From positions 180-64,179 of the forward strand of contig MGJB01000015.1 of assembly GCA_001794055.1 (NCBI GenBank): a stretch of DNA of 64,000 bases, written 5' to 3'. This stretch comes from Candidatus Yanofskybacteria bacterium RIFCSPHIGHO2_01_FULL_41_26. Lineage in GTDB: Bacteria > Patescibacteria > Paceibacteria > 2-02-FULL-40-12 > GWA2-44-9. Positions 24,239 to 33,920 of this stretch are shown piece by piece (the stretch's first letter is position 1; every line of letters starts with the position of its first letter). The notes under the pieces were generated by a model, which ran no database searches, was not told where the DNA came from, and saw only the letters and a list, made by a program, of their open reading frames with translations. The position numbers and the translations under genes are program-made.

Positions 24239-24712
24239 TTATACTTCATCTTCTGCGTAGTAAAAGTGGATATCCGGCCGGGTATAACTGAAAAGCTCGT
24301 TTTTTTTAAAGAATATCCCTATTTCTCTCTTTGCTGCTTTTTGATCCTCGGATGAGTGAATAATGGTAGCCGAAGTAGACATGCTATAATCCCCTCTTAT
24401 CGTGCCGGGTGGAGCATTTTTACCATCCGTCGATCCGCACATAGTCCGAACTACCCTGATAACATCCAACCCCTCAAGCACAATTAATACCACCGGAAGA
24501 GATTTCATAAATTTCTTAAGATGCGGCAAAAAATGCTTGCCTTTATGCTGAACGTAGTGTTTATCTAAAAGCAGGTCAGACATCTTTATCATTTTCATGC
24601 CCACCGGCCTTATCCCTTTCTGTTCAAATCTGTCCAAGACCTCACCGACTATCCCCCGATGAACAGCATCTGGTTTCAAAATTATAAGTGTTCTTTCTTT
24701 TGTTTTATTCAT
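24239..24712 (-). CDS. ndk: Nucleoside diphosphate kinase
   Basis: 157 residues. Transfers the terminal phosphate between NTPs and NDPs through a phosphohistidine. TLIILKPDAVHRG at the start, the GSTDGKNAPPGTIRGDY segment and the catalytic His in SATIIHSSED. About 15 residues longer than the E. coli enzyme, at the C-terminus. Confidence 0.95.
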   Translation of the reverse strand: MNKTKERTLIILKPDAVHRGIVGEVLDRFEQKGIRPVGMKMIKMSDLLLDKHYVQHKGKHFLPHLKKFMKSLPVVLIVLEGLDVIRVVRTMCGSTDGKNAPPGTIRGDYSMSTSATIIHSSEDQKAAKREIGIFFKKNELFSYTRPDIHFYYAEDEV

Positions 24713-24744
24713 GTTGGTATTCTACATATTCTACACAAAATTAA

Positions 24745-24772
24745 CAAAAAGAAAAGCCGAGTTAGGCTCGGC
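24745..24772 (-). terminator. Terminator after the AAA ATPase gene
   Basis: Minus strand GCCGAG / CTCGGC hairpin then TTTTCTTTTTG, 8 nt downstream of the stop codon at 24780. Confidence 0.8.
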
Positions 24773-24779
24773 GCATTAA

Positions 24780-25946
24780 TTATCTACTCGGACTAAATCC
24801 TGCCTGTTCAGCGTTTTCACAAGCCCTAAGTTGATCATGTAATCCTTCAGCAACTTCAATCAAAATCTCTTGGGTAACAACAGGTTTATCTCCATTTTTT
24901 GCTCTATTTACGGCAGCAAGGGTTGCTCCGACACCAACACCCTCCCCGACAAAAGCAGGTGTCATGCGAGAAGTCGCCTCGCCAACTCTTTTCCAATCAA
25001 TATTGGGATCAAGATATCCTGATGGAACAACAACCTTCAAAAGACGCTCCGTGTCTTCCGGGGTGAAAATGTCGAAATTAATTGTTTTATCTATCCGTCC
25101 CGGTCTTTGAAGCCCTCCCGCAATTTTATCTTTAAAATTTGTAGTAAGGACAACTAAGATTTCAGAGTCTTTTGATGTCATTCCATCAATTGCCGACACC
25201 ATCTTGGTCGTACCATAAAAATCACCCAAGCGTTGCTCTCGATCAAAATCTTCAATAACGAGCATAGCCGGAGGGTATTTTTTACATAATTGGAGCATAA
25301 ATTCAACTGCTCCAGACGCATCCTGACTCGTTGGTTCCAGATAATAAACAGTGAATCCATTTTCAATACCAAGCTTTGCCGCCACAAGAGCAGCCATTGT
25401 TTTTCCTGTTCCAAATCTACCTTGAAATAAAACCTTGCGCCTAATACGCACACCGTCTCGGCGTAATTGTTCTGTCTTTTGCATTAAGACGAAAAGATTG
25501 TCTTTCAATTCTTGCAACACTCTCGGATTATAGACAAGCGCATCTAAATCAACCTTACTCAAGTCCATAAATCCTCTTGAAGATGTCACGGCCTTGCCCT
25601 TATACAGACTGGTGGTTTTCAGACTTGTTTTAACATTGTCCATAAAAGACTCTGCCTTGGCAATTTCGTTTTTATCTACAAAGGCTTGGATGGTCGAGCC
25701 GTCTAAAACAAAATCTCCTTCAATCCCCTTTATTCTCATCTGGCCCATGACGATCTTCTCTTCCTGATTTAGTCCGACTTTCACCGTTGAAAAAGCGACG
25801 GGATTTCTTGGCAACCAGAACTTATCCTTGGTACCAAAAAATGGATCCGGGCCAAACATCGCCTTAGCAGTATTATTGAACGCCACGGCTAAATCGATAG
25901 AATCATATTCAAAACCTCGCACAATAACAACCTTCTCTTTGGTCAT
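24780..25946 (-). CDS. AAA-family ATPase, stand-alone
   Basis: 388 residues from the ATG at 25946 (MTKEKVVIVRGF), which has an AAGGAAA site; an ATG ten codons earlier is less likely. N-terminal about 150 residues of unknown fold, then an AAA module: Walker A GRFGTGKT, Walker B MLVIEDFD, sensor LTTNF and the RPGRID motif. Closest in type to FtsH/CDC48-like AAA domains but without protease or membrane parts. It has its own terminator; substrate unknown. Confidence 0.75.
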   Translation of the reverse strand: MTKEKVVIVRGFEYDSIDLAVAFNNTAKAMFGPDPFFGTKDKFWLPRNPVAFSTVKVGLNQEEKIVMGQMRIKGIEGDFVLDGSTIQAFVDKNEIAKAESFMDNVKTSLKTTSLYKGKAVTSSRGFMDLSKVDLDALVYNPRVLQELKDNLFVLMQKTEQLRRDGVRIRRKVLFQGRFGTGKTMAALVAAKLGIENGFTVYYLEPTSQDASGAVEFMLQLCKKYPPAMLVIEDFDREQRLGDFYGTTKMVSAIDGMTSKDSEILVVLTTNFKDKIAGGLQRPGRIDKTINFDIFTPEDTERLLKVVVPSGYLDPNIDWKRVGEATSRMTPAFVGEGVGVGATLAAVNRAKNGDKPVVTQEILIEVAEGLHDQLRACENAEQAGFSPSR

Positions 25947-26069
25947 TGCAGTTTCCTTGTAAAAATACGATTTCAACTATTGTGCCATTAATTTAAAAAA
26001 ATGCAAGCTTTAATTAGATCCGAGTAAATAAAAAGAAAAGCCGCCCAATAGACGGCAAAGACCAGAGAA

Positions 26070-27254
26070 TTAGAACATCACCCTGATATTGCAATATACC
26101 TTATCGTTTTTTCCGTTATCTTCGATATCGCGTTTATAGAAACCACCGAATCTGATGTTATCGACTGGAAAATAGGTAAGTGCTCCTGTCAGCCACTCCT
26201 TACCAGTACCAACTATATTTCCGGAAACAATATTGTCATAGAGAACTGCCGGTTGCCACCGATTGTTCAGCATATAGGAGACAGTGAAACCGTAGCCGAG
26301 AAATCCGTCAGACTTAACATTGTTGCCCACCAGAAGATAGTTGTCCTCATGTCCTACTCTAGCGGCGGCTTGAAGATCAAGTTGTCCGGCACGCAAGTTA
26401 AAGGCTGGGATCACCCAACGAAAATTATTATCCACCTGAGAATCCTTTCCCCCATTCTTAACATCGGTTCCTTCGTAATAGGTCACTGAAAAGTTGGTAC
26501 CATCGATCGGTTTGACATCGATGTTATATCTGACTCCCAACCAAGTGTTGAGAGTATCATTGCTCGTTGGAGTAACTACTCCGGACGATAGACCAGCATA
26601 GTAGGTAACTTTCCCCAAGTCGCCATAAAGCATGGCGCCGGGACGGGCAGAAGAAGCGTTTACCGAAGCCTCGCCCTTGCCGCGTGATGGCTTGATGCCA
26701 AAGAATTCGTTCTGCTCGGGCGGAATGATCCTAAGGCGATTTGAGAATGAAGAATGATCCAACGGTGACAGATTGCCGATAGTCACATTAAGAGCTTTTG
26801 TTCCAAACAAATTGTGAAAGCCAAATTTGTACCACGAAAAATGTGCACCGCTGGTAGTAATTTCGTTCTCAATAAAGATCGAGATATTTTTGGTAATCGC
26901 GCCGGCTACAAAAAACTGCAGCCAGTTGGGATTGCCATAAACAACAGTCCTGCTCGAAACATGGGCGGAAACCGGAGTAATATTCAATCTCAATCCAAGA
27001 ATGTCGGTAACGTTATCCAAAGACAAACGTTCTCCAATCTTGGTCTTGCCGGTAATAGCTCCATCCATATCACCAGGCACTTGATAGCCGTTTCGCATGA
27101 ATTCTTCACCGAATGAGTTGAGTCTGGGAAATCCTTGGTGGCACAAGCTGCATTCCGCCTTATACTTCCTCGCCCATTGCGAGGTTGCCAATACTGTACT
27201 GGGCCAAATAACCCCACACAGAACAAGAAGTCCGACTGACACGAGTTTCCTCAT
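26070..27254 (-). CDS. Exported barrel-like protein with CxxCH haem motif
   Basis: 394 residues from the ATG at 27254 with an AAGGAG site close by; the open frame runs 32 codons further up but the signal peptide begins here (MRKLVSVGLLVLCGVIWPST, cut after VLA). The mature start carries CSLCHQGFPRLNSFGEEFMRNGYQ-like sequence, seen in outer-membrane porin-like proteins with one c-type haem site. The remainder is rich in alternating beta strands and ends in Phe (NIRVMF), as barrels do. Puzzling in a cell thought to lack an outer membrane; possibly acquired. Confidence 0.7.
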   Translation of the reverse strand: MRKLVSVGLLVLCGVIWPSTVLATSQWARKYKAECSLCHQGFPRLNSFGEEFMRNGYQVPGDMDGAITGKTKIGERLSLDNVTDILGLRLNITPVSAHVSSRTVVYGNPNWLQFFVAGAITKNISIFIENEITTSGAHFSWYKFGFHNLFGTKALNVTIGNLSPLDHSSFSNRLRIIPPEQNEFFGIKPSRGKGEASVNASSARPGAMLYGDLGKVTYYAGLSSGVVTPTSNDTLNTWLGVRYNIDVKPIDGTNFSVTYYEGTDVKNGGKDSQVDNNFRWVIPAFNLRAGQLDLQAAARVGHEDNYLLVGNNVKSDGFLGYGFTVSYMLNNRWQPAVLYDNIVSGNIVGTGKEWLTGALTYFPVDNIRFGGFYKRDIEDNGKNDKVYCNIRVMF

Positions 27255-27359
27255 GGTCTCCTTTCGTTTGCTTAAAGATCTGTTGAACCCGGGAGATATT
27301 CCCAAATTCAACCAAAAGCCATCATACATCACGCTGAATAATTTTGTCAACCTTGGTAA

Positions 27360-27977
27360 TTAAGGCAAACCGCTCCAGCTTTTATATTCCTTTCTCAAGC
27401 GTTCCAATTCATATGAGCTAATATTGTTATACACATCCAACCAATTAGTGCTTATCGCTTTCTGAGCAAAACTTAAACCAATATTTCCCAGACAAACCTG
27501 TTCATGCAAGTAATTCTCAACAAGATCTTTTTCGCGAAAACCAGGTCCGCCAGCTGGCGGATCCGCCGCTTCGGGAAATAAATTCGCGATATCATTATTT
27601 CCTCCGAGAGCTAGCGGTATGAAGTGATCCGTTTCATATGAACCGAATGGCGGCGGATATGCCACTCCGTATTCCCTGTAAACTTTCTTTTTCAACGATA
27701 CCGATACCGCCCGCACGGTTTTGGTATACCCCTTAACACAAATCTGTTCTCTTGTAACATTAGGAAATACCGCTCCGGGCGTACATTGCGGATCAGGCAA
27801 ACTGCCGTTAATAATACAATTAAACGTTTTTGTCCGGACGGCTAACTGGAGTGGTTCCTCAACTATCGCCTTCTGAAAATTGACGGAAACTACTGAATCC
27901 TGTCCAGCATAATATGCCGTCATGCCGGCAACGAAAAAAGCTATTCCGAACCATAGTGATTTTTTTGAAATTTTCAT
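27360..27977 (-). CDS. Secreted HNH-type nuclease, coupled to comEC
   Basis: 205 residues. N-terminal signal or anchor (residues 6-23), two Cys in CIINGSLPDPQC, and an HNH-like core YETDHFIPLALGGNNDIANLFPEA. A palindromic insert (27544-27564) codes for DPPAGGPG just after the core. It overlaps comEC by 4 nt, so translation is coupled. I infer a DNA-degrading partner for the ComEC channel. Confidence 0.75.
   Translation of the reverse strand: MKISKKSLWFGIAFFVAGMTAYYAGQDSVVSVNFQKAIVEEPLQLAVRTKTFNCIINGSLPDPQCTPGAVFPNVTREQICVKGYTKTVRAVSVSLKKKVYREYGVAYPPPFGSYETDHFIPLALGGNNDIANLFPEAADPPAGGPGFREKDLVENYLHEQVCLGNIGLSFAQKAISTNWLDVYNNISSYELERLRKEYKSWSGLP
27544..27564. repeat. Palindrome inside the HNH nuclease gene
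   Basis: GGTCCGCCAGCTGGCGGATC plus C, almost perfectly self-complementary. Codes for DPPAGGP in frame. Same type as the fusA palindrome. Confidence 0.75.
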
Positions 27978-29497
27978 TTATTCCTTCTTAATCTCCAAAT
28001 TACAAATATGATAATCGCATATGCGCCAACAAGCGTAAACCATTTTATTGAAACATTAATTGCCGCAAACGACAACGAACCAAACCATTTTATTACTTCT
28101 AATTGATACGTCCCTAAACCCAAAACAAGAAGACCGATTGCCCGTCCCAGCGGAGCAAAAATCATTCCGCCGACACCGGCTAAAAAACCAAAAAGCATTG
28201 TGAGAGGCATTAGTGGCAAAACCAAAACGTTGGCCAGCAAAGAAACAAGCGAAACTTGGTGAAAATAATAAATAATGAGCGGAAACACAAGTGTTTGGGC
28301 AGAAATTGTCATTAATAATGATTCTTTCAATCCGGCTACTTCCGGAATTTTTTTGGCCCTCATTTCCATGGCAGGGTAAAAATAAATTAATCCAAGAACG
28401 GCGAGGAAAGACAACTGAAATCCAATATCAAAAACCAGAACAAACGGATTAAAAAATACCATCAGTCCGGCTGCCAACGCAATTCCGTTTCGGGCATCAT
28501 AAAGCCGACCATAGCCATTCGCAAAAAGCAGGAGCAACCCCATTGTGGCGGCTCTGACTACAGAAGCGGAGGCTCCGGTTAAAATTGTAAAAAACAAAAT
28601 AACAACTACCGAAATCCAGAAGGCGCGCCTACGCCGCATTACTAACACAAGCGCCGCCAACAACGACTCGGCAATGATGGTTATGTTATACCCCGAGATG
28701 GCCAAGATGTGGGAGGTGCTTGTTTTATTAAAGGCGTCTTTAATTGATTGGGGAATATCCTGACGGCTCCCCAACAGGATGCCGTTGATATAAGCCGCGT
28801 ATGGCTCAGTTATAGATTTTTTTACCGCCAGTTCAAATCTGTCTTTAAGTCCAAATATTTTTTTGTACAAACTTATTTTTGTTCTCTCGAAAAATTCTAA
28901 CTCATAATACGCCAAGGTGTCGTGAGCTGCATTAACCTTCGGAAAAGACATGATCGTGCGGACATCTTTGTTTTTGAGATATTGAATATAATCAAAGCCG
29001 CTGAAATTTTGCGGCATTTCTAAAAAACCGGTAATCGAAAGCCTGTCCCCGAATTGGCGTGCTGGAAAAGAATTCGTCCTTATTAAGGTCCGTTCGTTAA
29101 CATTAAAAATTTTATCCGATACAACCAATTCCATTACCCTGAATATAAATTGAGATTTAAGTCCATTTACATCCGGCTCGTTGTCTACATAACCGTTAAG
29201 AATGACTTGGATGCCCTTTCCTCCGACTTCCACGTCAGCAAATTGATTTAAAATACTGTTGTCCAAATTAAACGAATTAAATCTAATAATGCCAAAAACA
29301 GTCGCGATAAGAATCGCTCCGGCAAGTAATCCTCTTCTAGAATATGCTCTGCGGTAACCTGAAACCGCAATCAACCCAATCGCAAAAATTAAAAAAACGA
29401 GTATCCATGTTTGAGATATCAGCAGAAATGAAGCAACAAAAACCCCGACCAAAAAAGCAACAATAAGATAAAACAAAATCTGGGATTTATGCATCAA
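27974..29497 (-). CDS. comEC: ComEC-type DNA uptake channel, without nuclease domain
   Basis: 507 residues. N-terminal spans, a soluble DUF4131/OB-like region (about 90-190), then the competence domain with HILAISGYNITIIAESL and about eight further spans. It ends soon after the last membrane span (IWRLRRNK), so the C-terminal metallo-beta-lactamase-like nuclease domain of full-length ComEC (700 aa or more) is absent. Moves single-stranded DNA into the cytoplasm during transformation. Confidence 0.92.
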   Translation of the reverse strand: MMHKSQILFYLIVAFLVGVFVASFLLISQTWILVFLIFAIGLIAVSGYRRAYSRRGLLAGAILIATVFGIIRFNSFNLDNSILNQFADVEVGGKGIQVILNGYVDNEPDVNGLKSQFIFRVMELVVSDKIFNVNERTLIRTNSFPARQFGDRLSITGFLEMPQNFSGFDYIQYLKNKDVRTIMSFPKVNAAHDTLAYYELEFFERTKISLYKKIFGLKDRFELAVKKSITEPYAAYINGILLGSRQDIPQSIKDAFNKTSTSHILAISGYNITIIAESLLAALVLVMRRRRAFWISVVVILFFTILTGASASVVRAATMGLLLLFANGYGRLYDARNGIALAAGLMVFFNPFVLVFDIGFQLSFLAVLGLIYFYPAMEMRAKKIPEVAGLKESLLMTISAQTLVFPLIIYYFHQVSLVSLLANVLVLPLMPLTMLFGFLAGVGGMIFAPLGRAIGLLVLGLGTYQLEVIKWFGSLSFAAINVSIKWFTLVGAYAIIIFVIWRLRRNK

Positions 29498-29825
29498 AAA
29501 ATCGTATCAGGAATTATAAAAAGACTCCAGACGTCGCTCCGCTTCCCCACTTTTTTCAGAATCGCCCCTATCTGCCGGCAGACAGATCGTCAAAGTGACA
29601 TAAAAAGGCTGAGCTTTTTTACAACCTAGAAAATTGGCAATAATTTATTTTAAATTAGATGCTTTTTGAAACCTTCGAAGTTCTGGTAAACATATCCCTT
29701 GAAACCAAGTTTTTCTGTGTTCCTACAGGCAAGACCTGTAGAAGTTTAAAATGGTAGTGGTTGGAGCTAATTACAATAAAGCAAAACCCTGCCCATTTGA
29801 GACCGTTTGCCTCCGAGGATAACAC
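29498..29825. other. Gene-free stretch upstream of comEC
   Basis: No gene seen. Holds a CTGCCGGCAG palindrome near 29572-29581 and a hairpin CTACAGG / CCTGTAG at 29724-29742. It runs into the palindromic element that follows the ribonucleotide reductase gene. Confidence 0.6.
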
Positions 29826-29984
29826 GATTATCAAATTATTTGATAATTTACTTAATTCTAATAAATTTTAGCCGGAAAATCCCCTTGGGAGGAACGGATG
29901 CTAAGATTTGTTAAGTAAATTGAGAATAATTTGATAATCTGTCCGAAGGAGACCGAAGGCGCAGGCAATAGGTCGAGAATGGAT
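29826..29984. repeat. Large palindromic element after the ribonucleotide reductase gene
   Basis: Arms GATTATCAAATTATT (29826-29840) and AATAATTTGATAATC (29925-29939), then a 42-bp core (29941-29982, GTCCGAAGGAGACCGAAGGC...). The reverse complement of this core recurs at 63102-63143 with 40 of 42 bases identical. It ends about 12 nt from the stop codon. Confidence 0.85.
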
Positions 29985-29995
29985 GGGGTTGAGCA

Positions 29996-32779
29996 TTAAT
30001 TACACACCCCTGTCGTGGCGAAACAATTTGGGCATGAATAGCATGAGCCGGCGCGAACCATGAGCGTTCCACATTGGACGCAAGCTGGAGCATCTGCAAT
30101 TAAAACATGTCCGGGGGCCTTGTTGTTTCCGCCAACAGAAGTAGAAGCAAGAGGCTTAGAAACCAGTTCAGCAAGCAACGAATCACTCTTAGATTCATGG
30201 GCAACCGCCTCTTTTATCTCAACGGGCTCCATGGAAGCATGATCGGGTCCGAATAATTCTTCTCTATCCTCCGGCTTCAGATATTTCATTCCTAAATATC
30301 TGAAAACATAATCCGTTACGGATTTAGCTGTTGGAATGTTCGGATTATTCGTAAAACCGGCAGGATCAAATCTTACGTCTTTAAATTTTCTCACCAGTGT
30401 CTTTAGAGGGACTCCGGATTGAAGACAGACTGATATAAGCGTAGCAATAGTATTGAACAATCCTGATATTGTGCTCCCCTCTTTGGCCGCGATTAAAAAT
30501 GTTTCTCCGGGTTTCATGGTATCGGGATAGAATCCGACCGTAAGATAACTTTCAAACCCTCCGACATTGAATTTATGAGTGATAGATGGTCTTTCGTCGG
30601 GTAGTTTAATTCTCGTATAGCCGTTAACTTTTTCTATAAATTGATTGTTCTCTTCTTTTTTGGTGTTTAAGGGTTGGATTGATTTGGAACCGTCGCGATA
30701 TACAGCGATAGCTTTCAATCCTAAACGCCAGCCCTCCATGAAAACATTTTTAATATCATCCACCATGGCCTCAGCCGGCAAATTGACGGTCTTAGATATC
30801 GCTCCGGAAATAAACGGTTGAGCGGCGGCCATCATTTTCACATGGCCCATATAATGAATACTTCTCTTACCGTTTTGGGCTTTGAACGAGCAGTCAAAAA
30901 CTGATATGTGTTCCTCTTTCAAATGTGGAGCGCCTTCTATGGTTTCTTTTTCCAATAAGTAGTTGGATATTTCTTCTGTCTGTTCATTTGAATAGCCCAA
31001 TCTCCTCAAAGACAAGGGGATGTGATTATTAACCAGCTTCAAAGTGCCTCCTCCAACCAGCTTCTTATATTTAACGAGAGCAAGTTCCGGCTCGATCCCA
31101 GTAGTATCGCAATCCATTAAAAAAGCAATTGTTCCGGTCGGTGCCAATACTGTCATTTGGGAATTTCGTATGCCATACTTCCTTCCAAGATCCAAAGCAT
31201 CGTGCCACACAAGACGGGAAACCGTCTGCAAATCTCTATCTTCAACTCCCAATATTTCTGAAGCTTCAAATAATTTTTCCGACTCGCCAAGATGTTTTGC
31301 CACAACTCTCAATGTTGGTTCACGATTTAATTCATATCCAGCAAAAGGCCCTTTAATATCCGATAAAACAGCCGACATTCTGTAAGCCTCTCCGCACATT
31401 AGAGATGTTATTTGGCCAGCCAGAATCCTTCCTTTTTCCGAGTCATAAGGAAGACCTAAAACCATTAAGGTTGCTCCAAGATTTGCGTAGCCTAGACCAA
31501 GTTGTCGAAAATTTCTAGAATTTTCACCTATCTTTTCTGTTGGATACGAGGCGTTGTCTACAATTATATCCTGAGCGGTAATCATTACATCAACCGCCTT
31601 TCGAAACAATTCAACATCAAATTTTCCGCCCATTTTCAAAAATTTAACCAAATTCAAAGAAGCCAGGTTACAAGCGCTATTATCCAAATGCATATATTCA
31701 CTACACGGATTGGAAGCGTTTATTCTTCCCGTATTAGGGCAAGTGTGCCATTCATTAATAGTAGTATCATACTGCATGCCCGGATCAGCACTATGCCAGG
31801 CCGCATCGGCAATCCAGTCCATCAATTCTCTTGCTTTTATAGTTTCCACAATTCCACCGGTAGTAACGCCGATTAAGTTCCAATAGCCATCAGCTTGCAC
31901 CGCTCTCATGAATTCATCATTCACCCTGACTGAGTTATTGGCGTTCTGATATGGCAACAATGTGTAGGGATCAAAAATGTCAGCAGTAATTGAATCTTTA
32001 ATTCCGCTGCTGATAAGCGCTTTGGTCATATCCTCAATTATTTTTTTGCAATAAACAAAATTCTTTATATCTGGGTGATCGGCATTCAAAACAACCATCT
32101 TAGCTGCCCGCCGAGTAGTCCCGCCAGAACGAATCGAATTAGCAACTCCATCGGCCCCTTTCATAAATGAAACCGGACCGGATGAATAACCACCTTTTGA
32201 CAAAGGCTCCTTGGATGAACGGAGCTTGGAAAGATTTGTACCGGCGCCAGAACCATATTTGAATATCCAACCCTCATCACGATACCAGTCAAGAATTGAT
32301 TGCATGTTGTCTTCTACGGCCAAAATAAAACAAGCTGAACACTGAGGACGTTCATGAACGCCGACATTAAACCAAATTGGACTGTTAAAGGCCGCATATT
32401 GATTTATCAATATCCAAGTCAGATCTAAAATAAAGTTTTCACAATCTTCAGATGAAGCAAAATAATCGTCTTTGAGTCCCCAGTAGCCGATCGTCTTTGC
32501 CACTCGGTCAATCATCTGTTTGGCGCTGTACTCTCTATCTTGAGTGCCAAGTTGACCTCTGAAATATTTAGAAGCGACAATATCCGTGGCCGTCTGACTC
32601 CAAAAACTTGGAACCTCAACGTCTTTCTGTTCAAAAACAACCGTTCCGTCACCTTTAGTGATCTTGGCCGTTCTTGTTTCCCAAATAATTTCGTCATACG
32701 GATGTTTGGAACCAAAAAAACGAGGCCACTTAAGACCGCGTTCAGCTAAACCATTGTCAGTAAATAAATTTTCTTCCAT
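29996..32779 (-). CDS. nrdJ: Adenosylcobalamin-dependent (class II) ribonucleotide reductase
   Basis: 927 residues from the ATG at 32779 (MEENLFTDNGLAERG). Makes deoxyribonucleotides without oxygen-dependent radical chemistry. Core motifs: SACFILAVEDNM, RSGGTTRRAAKMV, NASNPCSEYMHLDNSACNLASLNL (active-site Cys) and APTGTIAFLMDCDTTGIEP. The C-terminal zinc-ribbon-like tail CVQCG..CYSCPNC..C probably shuttles electrons. No cobalamin synthesis genes in this window, so B12 is probably scavenged. Confidence 0.93.
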   Translation of the reverse strand: MEENLFTDNGLAERGLKWPRFFGSKHPYDEIIWETRTAKITKGDGTVVFEQKDVEVPSFWSQTATDIVASKYFRGQLGTQDREYSAKQMIDRVAKTIGYWGLKDDYFASSEDCENFILDLTWILINQYAAFNSPIWFNVGVHERPQCSACFILAVEDNMQSILDWYRDEGWIFKYGSGAGTNLSKLRSSKEPLSKGGYSSGPVSFMKGADGVANSIRSGGTTRRAAKMVVLNADHPDIKNFVYCKKIIEDMTKALISSGIKDSITADIFDPYTLLPYQNANNSVRVNDEFMRAVQADGYWNLIGVTTGGIVETIKARELMDWIADAAWHSADPGMQYDTTINEWHTCPNTGRINASNPCSEYMHLDNSACNLASLNLVKFLKMGGKFDVELFRKAVDVMITAQDIIVDNASYPTEKIGENSRNFRQLGLGYANLGATLMVLGLPYDSEKGRILAGQITSLMCGEAYRMSAVLSDIKGPFAGYELNREPTLRVVAKHLGESEKLFEASEILGVEDRDLQTVSRLVWHDALDLGRKYGIRNSQMTVLAPTGTIAFLMDCDTTGIEPELALVKYKKLVGGGTLKLVNNHIPLSLRRLGYSNEQTEEISNYLLEKETIEGAPHLKEEHISVFDCSFKAQNGKRSIHYMGHVKMMAAAQPFISGAISKTVNLPAEAMVDDIKNVFMEGWRLGLKAIAVYRDGSKSIQPLNTKKEENNQFIEKVNGYTRIKLPDERPSITHKFNVGGFESYLTVGFYPDTMKPGETFLIAAKEGSTISGLFNTIATLISVCLQSGVPLKTLVRKFKDVRFDPAGFTNNPNIPTAKSVTDYVFRYLGMKYLKPEDREELFGPDHASMEPVEIKEAVAHESKSDSLLAELVSKPLASTSVGGNNKAPGHVLIADAPACVQCGTLMVRAGSCYSCPNCFATTGVCN

Positions 32780-32872
32780 GTATGTTCCACTATAGAAATT
32801 TATTCTATCTTTTTCAACCCCCAAAAAAAGTTGATAAGTTGCGAAAACAAACAGACTCGCTCCGCCCTACAC

Positions 32873-33059
32873 CTTATTTCAGCCCGTTACGATTGCTCCA
32901 GCGGCAATCTCCACTTGTCCTCACGACGGCGGGTTCTTCTGTCGTCTCATACTGTGCTTAGATTATCATATTCACATGACGGAAAGCCTGAACCTTGAAT
33001 AAATTTTATAACCTACTCCTTCAGAACACCAAGCCCGCCTGTTGCGGGTCTGAAATAAG
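32873..33059. repeat. Large palindromic element after the GrpB gene
   Basis: CTTATTTCAG (32873-32882) and CTGAAATAAG (33050-33059). Inner GATTGC / GCAATC hairpin. It ends 19 nt from the stop of the 33078-33596 gene and reaches the start region of nrdJ. Confidence 0.75.
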
Positions 33060-33077
33060 ATGCCGGGCTGCGCTTAA

Positions 33078-33596
33078 CTAAATACTATTTTCTTTGAGTG
33101 CTTTCTCTATGATTTTATTAATAAATTCTGTTTTGCCTGAATTGTATTTATCAAAATCATCTACAAACTCCTCTGCCAGTCGTATTTTAAGTTCTTCATA
33201 ATTTTTTCTAGCCTCGGAATTATTTCTTAGATAATCTCTAAACAATATGTGGTCGCGCCAATATATACTGGTAGGTTCAGTAAGAGACAGATGATACCAA
33301 AGATTCGGAGTTCTTTTTTGGAAGAACTTTCTGTCTGGAGTTTGTTGTTCAAGCTCCGGTGCATATTTATATTCCAAAGTTTCCAGAGATTCTATATATT
33401 TTTTAACAGCATTCAAATTATTAACAGCAGCCATCATATCTATAACCGGTTTTGAATCTAATCCCGGTATGGCAGTGCTCCCCATATGCTCTATTCTCAA
33501 ATCTCCAATTACAGAAATAATTTTCTGTTTTTCTTCTTCAAATAACCTTGGCCAATCTTTAGAGTATTTATCCAGTTTAATTGTCTTGAGTCCCAT
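33078..33596 (-). CDS. GrpB-family nucleotidyltransferase-like protein
   Basis: 172 residues. The GrpB (UPF0157) hallmark IEHMGSTAIPGLDSKPVIDM is at about 35-54; LWYHLSLTEP and WRDHILFRDYLR follow. Fold is nucleotidyltransferase-like; the reaction is not established. Flanked by palindromes on both sides. Confidence 0.88.
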   Translation of the reverse strand: MGLKTIKLDKYSKDWPRLFEEEKQKIISVIGDLRIEHMGSTAIPGLDSKPVIDMMAAVNNLNAVKKYIESLETLEYKYAPELEQQTPDRKFFQKRTPNLWYHLSLTEPTSIYWRDHILFRDYLRNNSEARKNYEELKIRLAEEFVDDFDKYNSGKTEFINKIIEKALKENSI

Positions 33597-33720
33597 TAAT
33601 GTATCTTATATTTCCTATCCCTGAAAGTCTATAGAATACTTAATTGATGTTCAAAACCGAGCTTTGAACATTCTATTTAAAAACTCACTGCGTTTTCCAA
33701 GTTTGAGACAAAAGCGAAAA

Positions 33721-33910
33721 CCATAACACTTTTTACATACCCGCAGGCGAGTCATGAACTGAAAGACGGACAACAAAGAGTCCGAAGTAATAGGTCAAAC
33801 GTCGAGTGAAACGAGGAGGCAAGTGCGGGTTACCTGTTATTTTGGTAACTCTTTACAGACATCTTGAGGTGAATGACGAAGACGAGGACTGGATGGAAAA
33901 AGTGTTATGG
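33721..33910. repeat. Large palindromic element after ftsZ, 14-bp perfect arms
   Basis: CCATAACACTTTTT (33721-33734) and AAAAAGTGTTATGG (33897-33910). Inside: ACCCGCAGGCGAG, GTCCGAAGTAATAGGTC (close to the core of 29941) and GAGGTGAATGACGAAGACG. It ends 10 nt from the ftsZ stop. No gene in 33597-33920. Confidence 0.88.
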
Positions 33911-33920
33911 CTGAAGTGAC

